Notes: generated by a model from the sequence alone, not told the origin. Numbered from the stretch's first letter, positions 5,221-14,310 are shown. The stretch is 16,038 nt of DNA from Minisyncoccota bacterium (GCA_028704295.1 JAQVLF010000013.1:1-16038), one strand, 5' to 3'. Translations and numbers: made by a program.

Positions 5221-7057
5221 ATGTAATACCTCTTTGAGCTAATAATGATTTTAAAATTAACATTAAAAGTAGTCTGAATAATTCATTTTTATTCATTTCA
5301 GTTAATGGCTTTGTTGTAATAACACCATTATAGTTGTATGTTTTTTGCTCTTTAATTTTTGTAGAAGTTTCTATTGTCGCTGTGTCGCTGCTTGTTGGAA
5401 CGTTAACTGCCTCATTTGACTGGCTTATAGTAAAGTTTCCCATCCTTTCTGCAGTAGAACCCTTGCCGTCATTAGCCTCTAGCTTATAATATACAGTTCC
5501 AGCTAAAAGTCCTGTTAAATTAAAACTGTGAGAGGTTTTTAATTCTTTATCTTCTAATGTTTCAGTATGGTTTTCTTGGCTTATTCCATATTTTACAGTT
5601 GTAGAAGCAAGATCGTTTGTGTTGAATGTAATTGTAGCACTATTTTCAGTTGCACTAATGTTTATATTTGAAATAGTTAAATAATTAATATCGCTGCCGC
5701 CACCGCTTCCAGACGAATTCGCTATCTGAGTATAAACTACAAATTCAGTAAAATGATTTGTAAAAACAAATAAGTCTGAACCGCTATTAATTTTGCATTC
5801 TGAATTTTCCCCTAATGTAGGATTTAGACTATCGCAAGTATTTTCTATTTCTGCAAATATACTGTTTTTTACAAAACCAACTTTCTTTCCGGCTTTATTA
5901 GGAAAAGTAATTTTAACTGGTTTTGTAAAACTTAAGTTTTGATTCTCTAAACCAATTTTAATAGCCGATTCAACAAAATTTGTATAGCCTTCTATTTCTT
6001 CAGGAGAAACTGATGGATTTAAACTTAAATCTGTTGGAAGCATCATTTGTCCATTCCATCCATTAGGTCCAGTAATTTCTGTACTTTGAGGAATTACAAC
6101 CTGCATTCCATTTATATTTTGAGAAGTGATTGTAAGGTCTTGTGATACACTTACTTTATTATTCTCCACTGTAAACTTAACTTGTGGCTCAGATACATTG
6201 GCAGGAATCTCAATATTTCTTAAACTTGAGCCTTGAGGAATTTCATAAGCAACCCCATCTTCGACAGTAATTTCTGTAATTTTTTTCTTTTCTTCTAAAA
6301 TTTTATTAGCTATTGCTTCTATAATAGAAGGATCTGGAGTAATTTTTAAATTATGCTCGTCCCCCTGAAGCGCAACTTCCATTCCACCATAATTTACTGT
6401 TATTTCAAATGGCATGCCCACTGTTAAAGTTTCATTCGCATATCTTCCATTGTAGTTTCCTGAAACATTAAAATCATTTCCATTCCTTTGAATATTAATG
6501 CTATTATCTCCATCAACTATGCTTGCTCTTGTAAATGTCTCACTTGAAGAAAAAGTATAGGCATCTCCGCTTTCATTAGTTCTAGTAACTGTTATGTCTT
6601 TTCCATTTTGACTTACAGCATTAAAACTAAATGGATCGTGATTTACTAAAACTCTATTAAAGAAAGCGTCTGATATAGCTGTTGAAACAGTGAAAATTAT
6701 ATGGCTTGAAGAAATAATTTCAGAGCCCAAGTCTGTAATTTTATCTTCATTAATATCAATTTCCGTTAAAGAAGACGCATCTGAGGAAATATTCTTTCCA
6801 TTATAATTTGCCTCAATAGTCCAACTTTCGCCACTTTTTGTTACTGATAAATTATTAGAAGTTCCTGTAAATTCGAAATCTAAACTTTGAATAGAATCAT
6901 TAGCAGTTACCTCGTAAGTTTCAAATTCCGCACCAATGCTTCTAGTTAAAGTAACTTCTAAATCATTAACATTTATTACTGTATCTGCTCCTGCAAATAC
7001 ATTACCAGTTAAACATAAAAATGTTGCCAACGTTATAAATCCAAATTTCTTAAACAT
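5216..7057 (-). CDS. Secreted multidomain surface protein with an FN3-like domain
   Basis: With the start at 7057 the protein has 613 residues and a good signal peptide (MFKKFGFITLATFLCLTGNVFA, cleavage after FA). Two related beta-rich segments follow, ending in EANYNGK (about 102) and SGNYNGRY (about 200). A middle region (about 270-445) is of a kind seen in Patescibacteria surface proteins, with KPVKITFPNKAGKKVGF, a cysteine pair (C408, C421) and a final TNHFTEFVVYTQ. After a Ser/Gly linker comes an FN3-like domain (about 459-545) with TTVKYG and GTVYYKLEAND. The C-terminus is an amphipathic Leu-rich helix, not a sortase signal. Two upstream ATGs at 7111 and 7084 are open, but the 7084 ATG overlaps a TATAAT box at 7083-7088, which favours 7057. 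Ligand unknown; surface display inferred. Confidence 0.75.
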   Translation of the reverse strand: MFKKFGFITLATFLCLTGNVFAGADTVINVNDLEVTLTRSIGAEFETYEVTANDSIQSLDFEFTGTSNNLSVTKSGESWTIEANYNGKNISSDASSLTEIDINEDKITDLGSEIISSSHIIFTVSTAISDAFFNRVLVNHDPFSFNAVSQNGKDITVTRTNESGDAYTFSSSETFTRASIVDGDNSINIQRNGNDFNVSGNYNGRYANETLTVGMPFEITVNYGGMEVALQGDEHNLKITPDPSIIEAIANKILEEKKKITEITVEDGVAYEIPQGSSLRNIEIPANVSEPQVKFTVENNKVSVSQDLTITSQNINGMQVVIPQSTEITGPNGWNGQMMLPTDLSLNPSVSPEEIEGYTNFVESAIKIGLENQNLSFTKPVKITFPNKAGKKVGFVKNSIFAEIENTCDSLNPTLGENSECKINSGSDLFVFTNHFTEFVVYTQIANSSGSGGGSDINYLTISNINISATENSATITFNTNDLASTTVKYGISQENHTETLEDKELKTSHSFNLTGLLAGTVYYKLEANDGKGSTAERMGNFTISQSNEAVNVPTSSDTATIETSTKIKEQKTYNYNGVITTKPLTEMNKNELFRLLLMLILKSLLAQRGITL

Positions 7058-7082
7058 ATTCTTTTTTTTATTATTTTTATTC

Positions 7083-7088
7083 ATTATA
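7083..7088 (-). promoter_or_regulatory. Consensus -10 box before the FN3 surface gene
   Basis: A perfect TATAAT on the minus strand, between the giant gene's stop and the ATG at 7057, predicts a start near 7076 and a leader of about 20 nt. No -35 is recognisable at 17 bp. Confidence 0.4.
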
Positions 7089-7113
7089 CTATATTTTTCT
7101 AAAAAATCCATAT

Positions 7114-10100
7114 TTACAATAAATGCTCTTTTCCGTAAAATAAGGTGTTCAAATTAATTTTGTAATACGTGCCTTCTTTTAATTCAATACTATTCAAAGC
7201 TTCTTCTTTTAATTCTGCTTCGTTAAATGATATTTGCTCTGTATAATTTTCAGATTCTTCCCCATATTCCATAGTTATAATATTATCATTATTCACAATT
7301 AACTCCCTTGTCTTAATTTCCTCTACTTCTGATATGATTTCATCATATAATCTTCCTCTTTCTTGAATTTGAATCTGAGGAAAAGCATCAACCCTTGCAT
7401 TGAAGATAAGGTAGCCGTCATTTGGTCTATAACCTGGCTCAATGTCTCCTAAGTCAAATGTTAAACTATCTCCTAAAATATTTACATTAAGATCATCAAC
7501 ATCATATTTTGATCCGTCATAATTATGATACCACTTTACACTGTTTTCGAAATTAATATCTTGCTCTGAATTCACTTCAATGGTTGCTTCACTAATATAG
7601 TCTTCGAAATCATCAGCTGTTAATTTAGAGATTACAGTGACCTTGTTTTCTAATCCATAAGATAATGTAATTGTAATTTTTGCATTTTTAGCTATTTTTG
7701 TAGAAGCATTATGATAATAAACAGAAAATCTCAATTCGTCTCCTAAAGTAATATCCATTAAATCCCTTACCCATTCTTGAGTTCCAGCACTTTTTGTATG
7801 ATTTCCAAGCCTTAAAGGAAAATCAGCTGTATTATTATTGAAAACACCTTTCTCGGGCTTAGCTTCTTCATAATATGAAGAAGTATCAACCTCTATCTCA
7901 TTAAAACCTTTAAGCTCTGCTTCATTAATTAATTTGTATGAAACAAGGTAAAGGAAAGTGTCTTCCTTTGTTAATTCATATTCAAAGCAATTATCTTGTC
8001 CTTTGTATATGATATTTTCATTGTTGTCTAAGATAATAGTTCCTGTTGAACCAATCCCTTTCTCAAAGCTTAATTTAATTTTGTTTGTATTTACTTTAGA
8101 TATATTAATATTGGATACATCTCCCGGTCTTACTGTAAATTCTGTTTTAGTAGATTCATATGTTTTTGAAGTATTTGATAGAGTGATTGTATATGAATAT
8201 GTTTCACCTTTACTTAATAGTTTTGAATCTAATCCAAATGTATAAGGAGTGTCTTTTGTAAATTGTCCTTCTTTTTTATCTTGAAGAGCAATAGTGTTAT
8301 CTTTGTTGTAGATAGTTAATACTGCTTCATTAACATAAATGTCTTTATGACCAGTTGAAGAAATTTCAAAATTAACAATGGTGCCTTGTTCGCTTTCATT
8401 AATAGAAGAATTCTTAAGTATAGGCTCACCAACAACTGTTTTTGTTGTAAAATTAGATTCATTTCCATATGAACATCCTGCTTCATTACATGCTTTTGCT
8501 CTAAAGTAGTATGTTGTTTCAGTGTCTAAGTTAGTTAAAGCTAATTCAAAAATATTAGATGTTAGTTCTTTGATTTCAGTATAGTTACCTGATTCTTTTC
8601 CATATTCAAAAGATAATGAAACATTGTTTGACCCACCATTATTTAGTAATTCACCTTTTATGATTGCTTCTGTTTCAGTGATATTTATTGCTTCAAGGGT
8701 TTTAACTTGAGGAAGAACAATGTTTGGAATTTCTGTATAATATGATCCTACTTCAACTTCTTTTTCGTTAAATCCTTTAAGTTCTCCTAAATATGAATTA
8801 AAGTATAATGAAGTGTCAGTGGAAGATAAGCTGTATTCAAAAGATTCTTCATTTCCGTTATATACAATATCGTCATTATTATTTAGGACAATAGTTTTGT
8901 CTGATCCTTCTCCTTTTTCAAAGACTAATCTAATTTTATTCACACCTGCCTCTGCAACAGCAATATTTGAAACATCCCCCGGTCTTATAATAAATTCTAC
9001 CTCCTCACTTTTATGTATTTTAGATGAATTTTCTAAAGTTAATGAATAGAAATATTTTTCACCTTTAGAAAACATTGAAGAATCTATATTAAATGTATAT
9101 GAAACATCTTTTTTAAATTCTCCATATTTCACGTCTTCAAATATATTGAAATTATTTTCATCAAAAATGTTCAAAGTCACTTTTTCGACATAAATATCTT
9201 TATGCCCAGTATCTTCAATTTCAAATGAAATAGTGCTTGTATCCTTTCCTTCTTCAAATGAAGATGTTTTAAGTAAAGATTCTAAAATATGCATGGCTGT
9301 TTTAAAGCTCTTTTCTTCTCCAAAATTGCATCCTGCTTCATTGCAAGCTTTCGCTCTAAAGTAGTATGTTGTTTCAGTGTCTAAGTTAGTTAAAGCTAAT
9401 TCAAAAATATTAGATGTTAGTTCTTTGATTTCAGTATAGTTACCTGATTCTTTTCCATATTCAAAAGATAATGAAACATTGTTTGACCCACCATTATTTA
9501 GTAATTCACCTTTTATGATTGCTTCTGTTTCTGTAATATCAATAGCTTCTTTTGTATTAACTTGAGGCAATTCAATTTGAGGTACTTCCTTAAAATATTC
9601 TGAAACACCAACCTCTACTTCATTAAAGCTTCTAATTTCCGTCTCGTTTACTATCTTGTATGCAATAAAATAAAGAAAAGTATCACTTGAAGATAAATTA
9701 TAGTCAAAATGATTTTCTTCTCCTTTAAAAACAATATTTCTTTCACTGTTCAAAACAATTGTTCCAAGAGATCCTTCTCCTTTTTGAAAAGAAAGGCTAA
9801 TTTCATTTACTCCTTTTTCATCAATAGTGATATTTGAAACATCTCCTGGCTTTGTTATAAAGCTTACTTTTTCTTCTTCTGATGCTTTAGATGAATTTTC
9901 TAAAATTAATGAATAAAAATACATCTCTCCTTTTTTTAAAGACCTTATATCTAGCTCAAATATATATGGAATATCTTTTTCAAAATTTCCTTCTTTTATT
10001 TCGGTTAACACAATTTCATTATTTTGATTAAAAATTTTCAAACTTGCTTTTTCCACATAAATACTTTTATTTCCTGTATTTTCAATTTCAAATGTAAAAA

Positions 10101-13100
10101 GACTTTTATCTTGTTTTTCTTCAAAAGAAGCGTTTTTTAGTATCGGGGCGTTAATCATCATATTTGTTTTAAAATTAGATTCTTTTCCATATGAACAACC
10201 TGCTTCATTACAAGCTTTTGCCCTAAAGTAGTATGTTGTTTCAGGGTCTAAGTTAGTTAAAGCTAATTCAAAGTTAGAAGATTCTAGTTCTTTAATTTCA
10301 GTACAGTTGCCGGATTCCTTCCCATATTCAAAAGATAGCGATACATTGTCTGATCCTCCATTATTTAATAGTTCACCTTTAATTAAAGCTTCTGTCTCAG
10401 TAATGTTTATTGCTTCAAGGGTTTTAACTTGAGGCAAAGTAATTGCCGGAACCTCGGTATAATACGATCCTACTTCAATCTCTACTTCACTAAATCCTTT
10501 AAATTCTGCTTCATTAATTTCTGTATACGAAATAAAGTAAAGATACGTGTCTTCTTTGGATAAATTATACTCAAATAATTCTTCGCTTCCTTTATATACT
10601 ACATTTCCCTCTCTATTCAAAACAATTGTTCCAAGAGATCCTTCTCCTTTTTCAAAACTTAATTTAATCTTGTTTGAATCTATTTTAGCAATACTAATGT
10701 TTGATACATCTCCTGGCCTTACTGTAAATTCTTTCTTATCGCTTTCATGTGTTTTAGAAGTATTTTTTAAAATTATTGAATATGAATATGTCTTGCCCTT
10801 TAAAAATACTGATTTATCTAATTCAAAAGTGTATGAAGTATCTTTTTTAAATTCACCTACTTTTTTATTATTATAAACAAGATTATTTTCTTCATTATAA
10901 ATATTTAGGATTATTTCATTAACATAAATATCCTTGTGCCCAGTATCTTCAATTTCAAATGAAATAGTGCTTGTATCCTTTCCTTCTTCAAATGAAGATG
11001 TTTTAAGTAAAGATTCTAAAATATGCATGGCTGTTTTAAAGCTCTTTTCTTCTCCAAAATTGCATCCTGCTTCATTGCAAGCTTTCGCTCTAAAGTAGTA
11101 TGTTGTTTCAGGGTCTAAGTTAGTTAAAGCTAATTCAAAAATATTAGATGTTAGTTCTTTGATTTCAGTATAGTTACCAGATTCCTTCCCATATTCAAAA
11201 GATAGCGATACATTGTCTGATCCTCCATTATTTAATAGTTCACCTTTAATTAAAGCTTCTGTCTCAGTAATGTTTATTGCTTCAAGGGTTTTAACTTGAG
11301 GCAAAGTAATTGCCGGAACCTCGGTATAATACGATCCTACTTCAATCTCTACTTCACTAAATCCTTTAAATTCTGCTTCATTAATTAATTTGTATGAAAC
11401 AAGGCAAAGGAAAGTGTCTTCCTTTGTTAATTCATATTCAAAGGAATTATCTTCTCCTTTGTATATGATATTTTCATTGTTGTCTAAGATAATAGTTCCT
11501 GTTGAACCAATTCCTTTCTCAAAGCTTAATTTAATTTTGTTTAAATCTAATTTAGATATATTAATATTGGATACATTTCCTGGCCTTACTGTAAATTCTG
11601 TTTTAGTAGATTCATATGTTTTTGAAGTATTTGATAAAGTAATTGTATATGAATATGTTTCACCCTTATTTAGCACTGCTGAATTTAATTCAAATGTATA
11701 AGGAGTGTCTTTTGTAAACTGTCCTTCTTTTTTATCTTCTATTGCAATATTGCTATCTTTGTCATAGATAGTTAATACTGCTTCATTAACATAAATGTCT
11801 TTATGACCAGTTGAAGAGATTTCAAAAGCATAAAAAATCTTATTCTCTTCTTTTTGATTAAAAGAAAAACTTTTAAGAGATGGCGCTGGCACTAAATCTT
11901 TTTCAAAATGAATTGAAAATTTATACCAATTATCACCTTTTTGAAGATAATATGTAAAATCACCTTCTTTTTCTTGATCAAAAAATATAGTAGAAGTTTT
12001 AACGCTAATAGTTTTTCCTTCTCCGCTTGCGATTTCATACAAAGGAGAATGTGAAAAACTAATGTTTGGAATAGCATATTCATAATATATCTTTCCATCA
12101 ACTTCTTTTACATTTCCTGTTTTATTTGCAGCAACAGTTTCAACTCCTAAAAGAGATATTTCTGCTGTATATTCTATATCGTCAAACAGAACAGTATAAA
12201 TATATTCACCCTTATCCTCAACTCTTATATTTAAATCATTTATTGTTTCAAAATCACTACTATCTTTTATTCTTCTCTTAATTTCAATTGCCTTTGTTAA
12301 ATCTATGGTTTTTCCATTTTTATCTAAAAGCTCATACTCTTTCTTAACTCCTGTTCCATCTATAATATGCTGCCTCAAAGAAAAAGTAGCTTCTTCTTTA
12401 TTAAAAATTTGAGGAATCTCAAATTGACCTGAAACTTCGTTTTGAGCCACATCCTTAACCAAAAGAGGAATGCTATCTTGATTTCTTATTGTCTCAGCCT
12501 CGGGTCCATCAATTTCAATGGCAAACTCTGATTCATTTTCAGCCATTATGATCTTAACGGTCGTGTCCACATACTTTAAGACATATTCATTTGTATCTTT
12601 AAAAACATCAATGCTGACAAGAGACATTGATCCCTTTTTAATTTTAACATGCCAGCCATAATATGTTTTAAACGTGCCAGTATAATATCCTTTGTATAAA
12701 ATGGCATAAAGATCGCTTCTTAATTCAACCTTTAAATATGATAACGGTTCATTGGAAGCCAACTTATATATATCAACTCCTCCATTATTATAGCTTTGAA
12801 TATCTAATTTAGGATCGTTTGTATCTATATAACAGGAATTCAATTGTCCGTCCAAGGGTTCTTTGTCATTGATTAAAATTTTTTCAAGATTTATCCCTTG
12901 AGCCTCGCTATCATACTTTATGCTTCTTTTATATTTGAAATTATTAGCATCAATTTTAGAAGATTCTGCGTTATCAACATCGTTAATATACCCTTCCGAA
13001 TCAATTGAAATTTTAACTGAAGAAACAGACTCTCCCTCGTTTGTTATTTTGATATAATAGTCTCCTTCTTTCAATTTAGAATGTCCTTCAATTTCTTCTT

Positions 13101-13236
13101 CTAATGCTTCGTCTCTATAATATTTAACCTTGAAACCTTCATGAGCTGCCTCAACTTTTGAAGTGGAAATAATAAAAAGGCACGCTATAATAAAAAGCGC
13201 TATTAATAATTTCTTATTGTAACTCTTATTCGACAT
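7114..13236 (-). CDS. Giant secreted repeat protein, putative adhesin (2040 aa)
   Basis: A signal peptide (LLIALFIIACLFIISTSKVEA, residues 10-30) exports the protein. Residues about 154-272 (from IYKLASNEPLSYLKVEL to VKDVAQNEV) match the N-terminal part of the neighbouring short protein at 13304-14248. Residues about 449-1792 are an array in which a CARDB-like plus Ig-like unit (signature TGHKDIYV then RPGDVSNI) appears five times and an FN3-like unit (signature GELLNNGGS, FEYGKESGN, ACNEAGC) four times. Residues about 1797-1950 match the short protein's C-terminal domain (VYYHN, KWYHNY, PNDGY). A 90-residue charged tail ends in KEHLL, with no LPxTG motif and no terminal membrane helix. Each FN3 unit has a C-x4-C pair that could form a disulfide. 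Two unpaired-looking cysteines (GNC for GNY, FLC for FLY) break the pattern. The start lacks a Shine-Dalgarno site and lies in an inverted repeat. Adhesin function is inferred from architecture. Confidence 0.85.
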   Translation of the reverse strand: MSNKSYNKKLLIALFIIACLFIISTSKVEAAHEGFKVKYYRDEALEEEIEGHSKLKEGDYYIKITNEGESVSSVKISIDSEGYINDVDNAESSKIDANNFKYKRSIKYDSEAQGINLEKILINDKEPLDGQLNSCYIDTNDPKLDIQSYNNGGVDIYKLASNEPLSYLKVELRSDLYAILYKGYYTGTFKTYYGWHVKIKKGSMSLVSIDVFKDTNEYVLKYVDTTVKIIMAENESEFAIEIDGPEAETIRNQDSIPLLVKDVAQNEVSGQFEIPQIFNKEEATFSLRQHIIDGTGVKKEYELLDKNGKTIDLTKAIEIKRRIKDSSDFETINDLNIRVEDKGEYIYTVLFDDIEYTAEISLLGVETVAANKTGNVKEVDGKIYYEYAIPNISFSHSPLYEIASGEGKTISVKTSTIFFDQEKEGDFTYYLQKGDNWYKFSIHFEKDLVPAPSLKSFSFNQKEENKIFYAFEISSTGHKDIYVNEAVLTIYDKDSNIAIEDKKEGQFTKDTPYTFELNSAVLNKGETYSYTITLSNTSKTYESTKTEFTVRPGNVSNINISKLDLNKIKLSFEKGIGSTGTIILDNNENIIYKGEDNSFEYELTKEDTFLCLVSYKLINEAEFKGFSEVEIEVGSYYTEVPAITLPQVKTLEAINITETEALIKGELLNNGGSDNVSLSFEYGKESGNYTEIKELTSNIFELALTNLDPETTYYFRAKACNEAGCNFGEEKSFKTAMHILESLLKTSSFEEGKDTSTISFEIEDTGHKDIYVNEIILNIYNEENNLVYNNKKVGEFKKDTSYTFELDKSVFLKGKTYSYSIILKNTSKTHESDKKEFTVRPGDVSNISIAKIDSNKIKLSFEKGEGSLGTIVLNREGNVVYKGSEELFEYNLSKEDTYLYFISYTEINEAEFKGFSEVEIEVGSYYTEVPAITLPQVKTLEAINITETEALIKGELLNNGGSDNVSLSFEYGKESGNCTEIKELESSNFELALTNLDPETTYYFRAKACNEAGCSYGKESNFKTNMMINAPILKNASFEEKQDKSLFTFEIENTGNKSIYVEKASLKIFNQNNEIVLTEIKEGNFEKDIPYIFELDIRSLKKGEMYFYSLILENSSKASEEEKVSFITKPGDVSNITIDEKGVNEISLSFQKGEGSLGTIVLNSERNIVFKGEENHFDYNLSSSDTFLYFIAYKIVNETEIRSFNEVEVGVSEYFKEVPQIELPQVNTKEAIDITETEAIIKGELLNNGGSNNVSLSFEYGKESGNYTEIKELTSNIFELALTNLDTETTYYFRAKACNEAGCNFGEEKSFKTAMHILESLLKTSSFEEGKDTSTISFEIEDTGHKDIYVEKVTLNIFDENNFNIFEDVKYGEFKKDVSYTFNIDSSMFSKGEKYFYSLTLENSSKIHKSEEVEFIIRPGDVSNIAVAEAGVNKIRLVFEKGEGSDKTIVLNNNDDIVYNGNEESFEYSLSSTDTSLYFNSYLGELKGFNEKEVEVGSYYTEIPNIVLPQVKTLEAINITETEAIIKGELLNNGGSNNVSLSFEYGKESGNYTEIKELTSNIFELALTNLDTETTYYFRAKACNEAGCSYGNESNFTTKTVVGEPILKNSSINESEQGTIVNFEISSTGHKDIYVNEAVLTIYNKDNTIALQDKKEGQFTKDTPYTFGLDSKLLSKGETYSYTITLSNTSKTYESTKTEFTVRPGDVSNINISKVNTNKIKLSFEKGIGSTGTIILDNNENIIYKGQDNCFEYELTKEDTFLYLVSYKLINEAELKGFNEIEVDTSSYYEEAKPEKGVFNNNTADFPLRLGNHTKSAGTQEWVRDLMDITLGDELRFSVYYHNASTKIAKNAKITITLSYGLENKVTVISKLTADDFEDYISEATIEVNSEQDINFENSVKWYHNYDGSKYDVDDLNVNILGDSLTFDLGDIEPGYRPNDGYLIFNARVDAFPQIQIQERGRLYDEIISEVEEIKTRELIVNNDNIITMEYGEESENYTEQISFNEAELKEEALNSIELKEGTYYKINLNTLFYGKEHLL
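8498..8676 (-). repeat. 179-bp exact block shared with 9353-9531
   Basis: The two segments are identical by eye over 179 bp at an offset of 855 bp, covering most of the FN3-like unit in the last two modules. The flanks differ, for example GATATTTATTGC against AATATCAATAGC just beyond the block. Confidence 0.9.
9203..9444 (-). repeat. 242-bp block shared with 10937-11178 (one mismatch)
   Basis: At an offset of 1734 bp, twice the module length, these segments differ only at 9378/11112 (T against G). The first 175 bp are identical. The block covers the junction between an FN3-like unit and the following CARDB-like unit, so it links alternate, not adjacent, modules. Confidence 0.9.
10313..10519 (-). 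repeat. 207-bp exact block shared with 11180-11386
   Basis: Identical at an offset of 867 bp, from the end of the Ig-like unit into the next FN3-like unit. The second copy starts two bases after the end of the block at 10937-11178, so module 1 is composed of end-to-end segments that match different modules. Confidence 0.9.
11377..11660 (-). repeat. High-identity segment shared with 7921-8204
   Basis: At an offset of 3456 bp, the first and last CARDB/Ig-like units are nearly identical in DNA, with scattered substitutions only. They resemble each other more than either resembles the units between them. The similarity continues upstream around 11730-11830 and 8276-8370. Confidence 0.8.
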
Positions 13237-13286
13237 GTTAAATTAGTAAATAAATTATTTACTTTAAACTAAAACATTTAACATGT
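13233..13286 (-). promoter_or_regulatory. Nested inverted repeats over the giant gene's start
   Basis: ACATGTTAAAT (13233-13243) and its exact reverse complement (13276-13286) flank a second perfect repeat, AGTAAATA and TATTTACT (13245-13263, 3-base centre). The giant gene's ATG (13234-13236) lies in the proximal outer arm. In a transcript read through from the short gene, the outer arm could hide the start codon. If transcription starts at about 13259, the distal arm is not transcribed and the repeat would act as a DNA operator instead. Confidence 0.6.
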
Positions 13287-13294
13287 TTTGTCAA
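13266..13294 (-). promoter_or_regulatory. Possible promoter of the giant gene
   Basis: A consensus TTGACA (13289-13294) on the minus strand is followed after 17 bp by the weak TAGTTT (13266-13271). The strong -35 with a poor -10, and the overlap with an 11-bp inverted repeat, suggest a promoter that depends on a regulator. Confidence 0.4.
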
Positions 13295-13303
13295 GAGTTT
13301 GCA

Positions 13304-14248
13304 TTATTTTGCAGTGCCACTAAAGATAACGTATCCATCGTTTGGACTATAGCCCAAATTAACATCTCCCAATAAAACCATTACTCCATTATTAGCGAAA
13401 TCTATTTTTAAATCATCAATTTCATATTTGCCATTATAGTTGTGATACCATTTTGCAACATCATCAAGCTCGATATCTTGATTAATAATTAGGCTGCCAA
13501 CATGGCTATTAAAATTATCTGAAGATATGGTTGATATTGCTTTACCTTCATTGAAAGATAGATAAAGAGCAGTATTTTGAGATATTATATTGCTAGAATT
13601 ATGATAATAGACGCAAAATTTTAATTTATCTCCCTTGCTTACATTCAAATTAGTCATCCATTCTTTAGAAGAATTTACATTAGCCACTCTCAAAGGATAA
13701 TCAATAGAATTTTGATTAAAGTATCCCTTTTTCACTTTATCTACACTCAACGTCTCTTTTTTCCCAAGATCCAAAAATACCTCGTTTTGGGCAATGTCTT
13801 TGACTGAAACCAAAAGATTTTTCTCTGATCTTAATTGTTTTGCAATCGGTCCAATAACTTCTAAGGTAAATTGTGTCTCGTTTTGATTTACGCCAACTTT
13901 TGCCTCTGAACCAGCATATTTTAAAGAAAAATCATTCTTATCTTTAAAAACATCCGCAAAAATTATGCTTCCACCGTCTTTTTGAGCCACTACTTGCCAC
14001 TCAAAATCAGTGTCACTATTTTTATGCAAAATGACGTACAAATTTTTGCTTAATTCTACTTTTAAAAATGAAAGAGCTTCATTTGCAGTTAGCGTATAAG
14101 TGCTAGCCTTGTCGGTTATACTTTGCTCAACATTAACAATTGGAGGTATATTGTCTTCTTCCGCAAAAACATTAACAAAGTTAAAGGATAAAAGAATTAC
14201 AATAAAAGAATAAAGCTCTATCAATAATTTTTTGTTATTGATAAACAT
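13304..14248 (-). CDS. Short secreted paralogue of the giant protein
   Basis: The 314-residue protein has a signal peptide ending VFA (about 1-29). Two domains follow, both shared with the giant protein encoded just downstream. Residues about 47-157 (from YTLTANEALSFLKVEL to VKDIAQNEV) match giant residues 154-272. Residues about 172-314 (YPLRVAN, KFCVYYHN, KWYHNYNGKYEIDDL, PNDGYVIF) match giant residues 1797-1950. The repeat array and the giant's own N-terminal and C-terminal extensions are missing. There is no anchor motif. A strong promoter (14277-14305) starts transcription, with an AU-rich leader of about 22 nt and no Shine-Dalgarno site. The gap to the giant gene is 67 bp with no terminator, so both may lie on one transcript. 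Function unknown; a surface role is inferred. Confidence 0.75.
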   Translation of the reverse strand: MFINNKKLLIELYSFIVILLSFNFVNVFAEEDNIPPIVNVEQSITDKASTYTLTANEALSFLKVELSKNLYVILHKNSDTDFEWQVVAQKDGGSIIFADVFKDKNDFSLKYAGSEAKVGVNQNETQFTLEVIGPIAKQLRSEKNLLVSVKDIAQNEVFLDLGKKETLSVDKVKKGYFNQNSIDYPLRVANVNSSKEWMTNLNVSKGDKLKFCVYYHNSSNIISQNTALYLSFNEGKAISTISSDNFNSHVGSLIINQDIELDDVAKWYHNYNGKYEIDDLKIDFANNGVMVLLGDVNLGYSPNDGYVIFSGTAK

Positions 14249-14276
14249 ATTTTTTTATTTTATTAATCTTAATTAA

Positions 14277-14305
14277 ATTATACCTTATTTTTATTTAATT
14301 TTCAA
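14277..14305 (-). promoter_or_regulatory. Strong promoter of the surface-protein cluster
   Basis: Minus strand TTGAAA (14300-14305), a 17-bp spacer and a perfect TATAAT (14277-14282). Predicted start near 14270, about 22 nt before the short gene's ATG. It diverges from the plus-strand promoter at 14311-14339, with 5 bp between the two -35 boxes. Confidence 0.75.
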
Positions 14306-14310
14306 CTTAA

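Larger units (their letters stand above)
7865..11890 (-). repeat. Coding tandem array: 5 CARDB/Ig-like and 4 FN3-like modules
   Basis: The array has a period of 855-867 bp (285-289 residues). FN3-like units lie at about 11030-11320, 10165-10450, 9295-9585 and 8440-8740, and CARDB/Ig-like units lie between and on both sides. Units vary from near identity to clear divergence, in a patchy way described in the exact-block entries. The periodicity is always a multiple of three. Confidence 0.9.

Noticed and set aside
8440..11320. Spaced near-identical repeats considered as a CRISPR array
   Set aside because: The repeat units are hundreds of bases long, in frame and protein-coding; no short repeats with unique spacers are present.
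7958..11701. Four plus-strand open frames of 78-109 codons with similar sequences
   Set aside because: They are antisense reads of the same repeated module in the giant gene and resemble one another only for that reason.
11892..12101. 69-codon minus-strand frame inside the giant gene
   Set aside because: It is an out-of-frame read of the giant coding sequence, Lys/Ile-rich, with no start signal.
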